Shown here in pieces: positions 13,461 to 14,621 of a DNA stretch of 14,621 nt. The DNA is from an uncultured Rhizobiaceae group bacterium (GTDB taxonomy: Bacteria > Pseudomonadota > Alphaproteobacteria > Rhizobiales > Rhizobiaceae). The stretch covers positions 1-14,621 of the forward strand of contig CALDZZ010000114.1 of assembly GCA_937944075.1 (NCBI GenBank), written 5' to 3'. A program made the position numbers and the translations under genes. Position 1 is the stretch's first letter, and each line of letters opens with the position of its first letter. The notes under the pieces were generated by a model that saw only the letters and a list, made by a program, of their open reading frames with translations, ran no database searches and was not told the DNA's origin.

Positions 13461-14621
13461 TTATGCTGCTACTTTTTGGACAACTTCCACAATATCATCC
13501 ACGATATTCTCAACCAGACCCCTATCATCCCCTTCCGCCATTACACGGATTAGCGGTTCAGTTCCCGAAGCACGGATGACCAGCCTGCCCGAATTGCCAA
13601 GCCTGTTTTCTGCTTCGGCAATAGCTTCCTTGACCAAAACATCTTCAAGCGGTTTGCCATTCGTGTAGCGCACATTTTTCATCAATTGAGGAACCGGTTC
13701 AAATTTTCTGCATACATCGCTAACCGGCTTGTTCTCTGCCTGCACCACTGCCAAAACCTGAAGGGCAGCTACAAGACCATCTCCCGTGGTGGCAAAATCA
13801 GACATGATCATGTGACCGGATTGTTCGCCCCCCAGATTAAATCCATGTTCCCGCATGTGCTGGACAACATAGCGGTCACCCACTTTCGTACGGATCAGAT
13901 TAAGCTTTTGATCATTGAGAAACCTCTCAAGACCCAGGTTGGACATGACTGTCGCGACAACACCGCCACCGGCAAGCTTGTTAGTCTTGTGCCAGTATTG
14001 GGAAATAAGAGCCATGATCTGGTCCCCATCCACAACATTCGAATTCTGGTCCACAACAATCAATCGGTCTGCATCACCATCCAGCGCAATACCGATATCG
14101 GCTCTGGTTTCATGAACCTTTGCACAAAGTTGTCCTGTGCTTGTTGAACCACATTCCAGGTTAATGTTGGTACCGTTTGGCTTGTTGCCAATCGGCACTA
14201 CGTCTGCACCCAGTTCCCAAAGCGCCTCGGGAGCAACCTTGTATGCAGCACCATTGGCACAATCCATGACGATGCGCATGCCTTCCAAAGACATCTTCTT
14301 GGGCAATGTGCGTTTTGCAAATTCGATATAACGGGCATGAACACCTTCTACCCGTGTTGCGCGACCAATCTCTTTGGAGCTTGCAAGCTTGCTGGTGAGT
14401 TCCTCATCAAGCAATTGCTCAATGCTCACCTCGATTTTATCTGAAAGCTTGAAACCATCCGGACCAAACAGCTTGATACCATTGTCTTCATAGGCATTGT
14501 GTGAAGCAGAAATCATCACACCAATGTCCGCACGCATGGAACGTGTAAGCATGGCAACCGCAGGTGTCGGGATCGGGCCCAACAAAAATACATCCATGCC
14601 AGCAGCAGTAAAACCGGCGAC
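13461..14621 (-). CDS. glmM: Phosphoglucosamine mutase, 5' end cut by window
   Basis: GlmM interconverts glucosamine-6-phosphate and glucosamine-1-phosphate, feeding UDP-GlcNAc for peptidoglycan and lipopolysaccharide. The frame is open to the window edge ([23 protein letters not shown]...), so the visible 386 residues lack roughly the first 65 of about 450. The phosphoserine loop is ISASHN, with Ala instead of the common Pro after the Asn ([11 protein letters not shown]). The metal loop is ALDGDADRL. The sugar-recognition block is GGEQSGHMI, and the phosphate-binding loop is [15 protein letters not shown] near the C-terminus. All catalytic elements in the visible part are intact. It is cytoplasmic. 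It ends at a strong terminator before the divergently controlled barrel region; its upstream neighbour is not visible. Confidence 0.97.
   Translation of the reverse strand, partial: VAGFTAAGMDVFLLGPIPTPAVAMLTRSMRADIGVMISASHNAYEDNGIKLFGPDGFKLSDKIEVSIEQLLDEELTSKLASSKEIGRATRVEGVHARYIEFAKRTLPKKMSLEGMRIVMDCANGAAYKVAPEALWELGADVVPIGNKPNGTNINLECGSTSTGQLCAKVHETRADIGIALDGDADRLIVVDQNSNVVDGDQIMALISQYWHKTNKLAGGGVVATVMSNLGLERFLNDQKLNLIRTKVGDRYVVQHMREHGFNLGGEQSGHMIMSDFATTGDGLVAALQVLAVVQAENKPVSDVCRKFEPVPQLMKNVRYTNGKPLEDVLVKEAIAEAENRLGNSGRLVIRASGTEPLIRVMAEGDDRGLVENIVDDIVEVVQKVAA

Overview
The window looks like chromosomal DNA of an alphaproteobacterium, most likely in the Hyphomicrobiales (Rhizobiales). The grounds are a 300-residue RpoH with an intact RpoH box of the alphaproteobacterial type, a PurA and a GlmM of that flavour, two tandem Omp25/RopB-like porin-family barrels, a Hyphomicrobiales-style membrane protein starting MADYYS beside purA, and a CtrA-type TTAA-N7-TTAACC site. 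Codon use is not strongly GC-biased, so a moderate-GC (perhaps marine) member is plausible. Genus cannot be told from the sequence alone.

Layout. Bases 1-4427 are read on the plus strand: the 3' part of an RluD-like 23S rRNA pseudouridine synthase, a DEAD-box RNA helicase with a long basic tail, the heat-shock sigma factor rpoH with a strong terminator, and a peroxiredoxin-like protein. Bases 4426-7049 hold a minus-strand thiamin-salvage operon: TPP riboswitch, ABC permease (thiX), periplasmic binding protein (thiY), TenA hydrolase, terminator. Bases 7112-10154 (minus) hold an uncharacterised single-span membrane protein and purA. A plus-strand DMT/EamA exporter follows (10353-11252). Bases 11251-13377 (minus) hold two tandem outer-membrane barrel genes with elaborate leader structures. 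The window ends inside glmM (13461-14621, minus).

Function. The first block joins ribosome and RNA maintenance (rRNA modification, RNA helicase) with the heat-shock regulator. The thiamin operon is a self-contained pyrimidine-salvage unit: TPP represses it through the riboswitch, ThiY/ThiX bring in a formylaminopyrimidine- or HMP-type precursor, and TenA hydrolyses the aminopyrimidine. No ATPase gene is present, so the importer must borrow one. The porin pair appears to be under cell-cycle (CtrA-type) transcription control and leader-hairpin control.

The most unusual signals are regulatory rather than protein-coding: a TPP aptamer with an extra hairpin between P2 and P4 flanked by a repeated CCTGATC, overlapping alternative hairpins at the thiX start, a CtrA-type box and an 11-bp hairpin abutting the Shine-Dalgarno of the second porin, and a 43-codon open frame whose stop directly abuts the rpoH start. 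No mobile element, CRISPR array, tRNA or rRNA was seen. No gene-free stretch exceeds 300 bases.
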